41,783 nt of DNA from Alphaproteobacteria bacterium. GTDB taxonomy: Bacteria > Pseudomonadota > Alphaproteobacteria > TMED109. A program made the translations under genes and the position numbers. Below are positions 41,067 through 41,783 of this stretch, piece after piece; position 1 is the stretch's first letter; each line of letters begins with the position of its first letter. The notes beneath the pieces are model-generated. The model made no database searches. It saw only the letters and a list, made by a program, of their open reading frames with translations, and was not told the origin of the DNA. The DNA lies in the NCBI GenBank assembly GCA_021296265.1, contig JAGWAT010000009.1:70417-112199 (forward strand). Direction: 5' to 3'.

Positions 41067-41783
41067 TCAGACCGGGTCGCCCCGGTACAGTGCCGCGATC
41101 GCGGTACCGTCGGCCTCGGCGTGACCCCGCTGGACCATCAAGCGATGCAACTCGGCGGCCGTCACGGCCATGGGCATGGAGGACGCGGTCGCGCGGGCCA
41201 GGTCGGATACCGTATCGAGGTCCTTGAGCATGGTCCGGACGTGCGACTCCACCGACAAGTCGCCCGACACCATCTTGGGAAAGAACTGCTGCAGCAGGAG
41301 GGAATCCGCCCGCCCGCCGGCCAAGGCATCGGGAAGCCGGGCGGCATCGATGCCGGCGCGTGACGCCAGCGCGGCCGCCTCGGCGAGGACGGCAACCCCG
41401 CACCCAACGATCGCCTGGTTGATCAGCTTGGTGGTCTGGCCCGCGCCAATCGGTCCCATCAGCGTAAACCGACGCGCCAGTACGCCCACGACCTCTTGCA
41501 CCCGCTCGAAGTCCGCCTCGCTTCCCCCCGCCATCACGGTGAGGTTCCCGGTTTCCGCGCCGACAACTCCGCCCGAGACGGGGGCATCCATCCAGCGCAT
41601 GCCCGCTTCCCGCAACAGGCGCGTTCCCATTTCCTCGCAAGCGTCCGGCCGGATGGAGGACATGTCGACAAGCAGCTTTCCTTCCGCGCCACCCGCCGCG
41701 ATGCCCTCTCTGCCAAACACGACCGCCTCCACTGCCGCCGTGTCCGAGAGGCAGGTAAAGACCACATCGGCCGAGCGGGTTAC
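41067..41783 (-). CDS. Beta-hydroxyacid dehydrogenase, 3-hydroxyisobutyrate dehydrogenase type (5' truncated)
   Basis: NAD(P)-dependent dehydrogenase of the 6PGDH/HIBADH family. The frame is open to the window edge and the edge residues (VTRSADVVFTCLSD) are Rossmann-domain sequence, so about 50 N-terminal residues including the GxGxxG are outside the window. Visible are LLVDMSSIRP, the substrate motif WMDAPVSGGVVGAETGNLTV, and the catalytic-lysine motif GPIGAGQTTKLINQ, followed by the all-helical C-terminal domain. 239 residues remain. Substrate could be 3-hydroxyisobutyrate, tartronate semialdehyde or a similar acid. About 245 bases separate it from the DMT permease gene in the same direction. 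Confidence 0.92.
   Translation of the reverse strand, partial: VTRSADVVFTCLSDTAAVEAVVFGREGIAAGGAEGKLLVDMSSIRPDACEEMGTRLLREAGMRWMDAPVSGGVVGAETGNLTVMAGGSEADFERVQEVVGVLARRFTLMGPIGAGQTTKLINQAIVGCGVAVLAEAAALASRAGIDAARLPDALAGGRADSLLLQQFFPKMVSGDLSVESHVRTMLKDLDTVSDLARATASSMPMAVTAAELHRLMVQRGHAEADGTAIAALYRGDPV

Overview
The window is about 41.8 kb of GC-rich, densely coded bacterial chromosome from a diderm with lipid A and an outer membrane (lpxC, bamB, bamD). Gene content and order point to an alphaproteobacterium, most likely of Rhodospirillales type: a bamD-recN-ligA run, a HisN-type histidinol phosphatase, split gcvPA/gcvPB under a tandem glycine riboswitch, ETF-ubiquinone oxidoreductase, a DUF6429-like remnant and a membrane LytTR regulator remnant. 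This placement is inferred from protein character, not from a phylogeny. No rRNA, tRNA, CRISPR array, intact transposase or prophage gene was seen.

Layout. 1-1365 (+) is the 3' part of a GlcD-type FAD oxidase. 1376-5965 (-) is a tight bamD, recN, ligA operon (outer-membrane assembly, recombinational repair, DNA ligation). 5966-6973 has no intact gene but holds a dead DUF6429 gene. Next come a TbpB-like surface lipoprotein (-), hisN (+) and a solitary DNA methyltransferase (+). 10826-21053 is a long + strand block. It starts with a promoter and tandem glycine riboswitch, then gcvT-gcvH-gcvPA-gcvPB (complete except for the shared L-protein), a DsbD-family thiol-disulfide transporter, a Prx5-type peroxiredoxin, ETF-QO and a periplasmic sorbosone/glucose dehydrogenase-like beta-propeller. 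21060-24778 (-) holds lpxC followed by a 919-residue exported protein made almost entirely of 37 MORN repeats. 25416-29844 (+) carries an HSL-family esterase and the operon yfgM-like, bamB, der. 29999-41783 is a mosaic of mostly single catabolic genes (HpcH/HpaI aldolase, class III aminotransferase, OYE-type reductase, amidohydrolase, DMT permease, beta-hydroxyacid dehydrogenase), plus dxs, a DUF2141 protein and a broken LytTR regulator.

How the genes work together. The gcv block is a glycine-sensing, glycine-degrading unit. Its downstream thiol-redox and electron-transfer genes may be co-transcribed. The two BAM lipoproteins sit in two separate operons. LpxC, the committing enzyme of lipid A synthesis, is followed 44 bases later by the MORN protein, so envelope functions recur across the window.

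Most notable signals: the two-tier duplicated MORN protein behind lpxC; a gcvT whose conserved N-terminus has no ATG, GTG or TTG start but has a CTG inside a hairpin that also holds a Shine-Dalgarno sequence; a peroxiredoxin that appears to start at ATA; a Fur-box-like site followed by a long hairpin in an otherwise empty 500-base gap; and several single-base lesions (one nonsense, two frameshifts) that could be real decay or assembly error.
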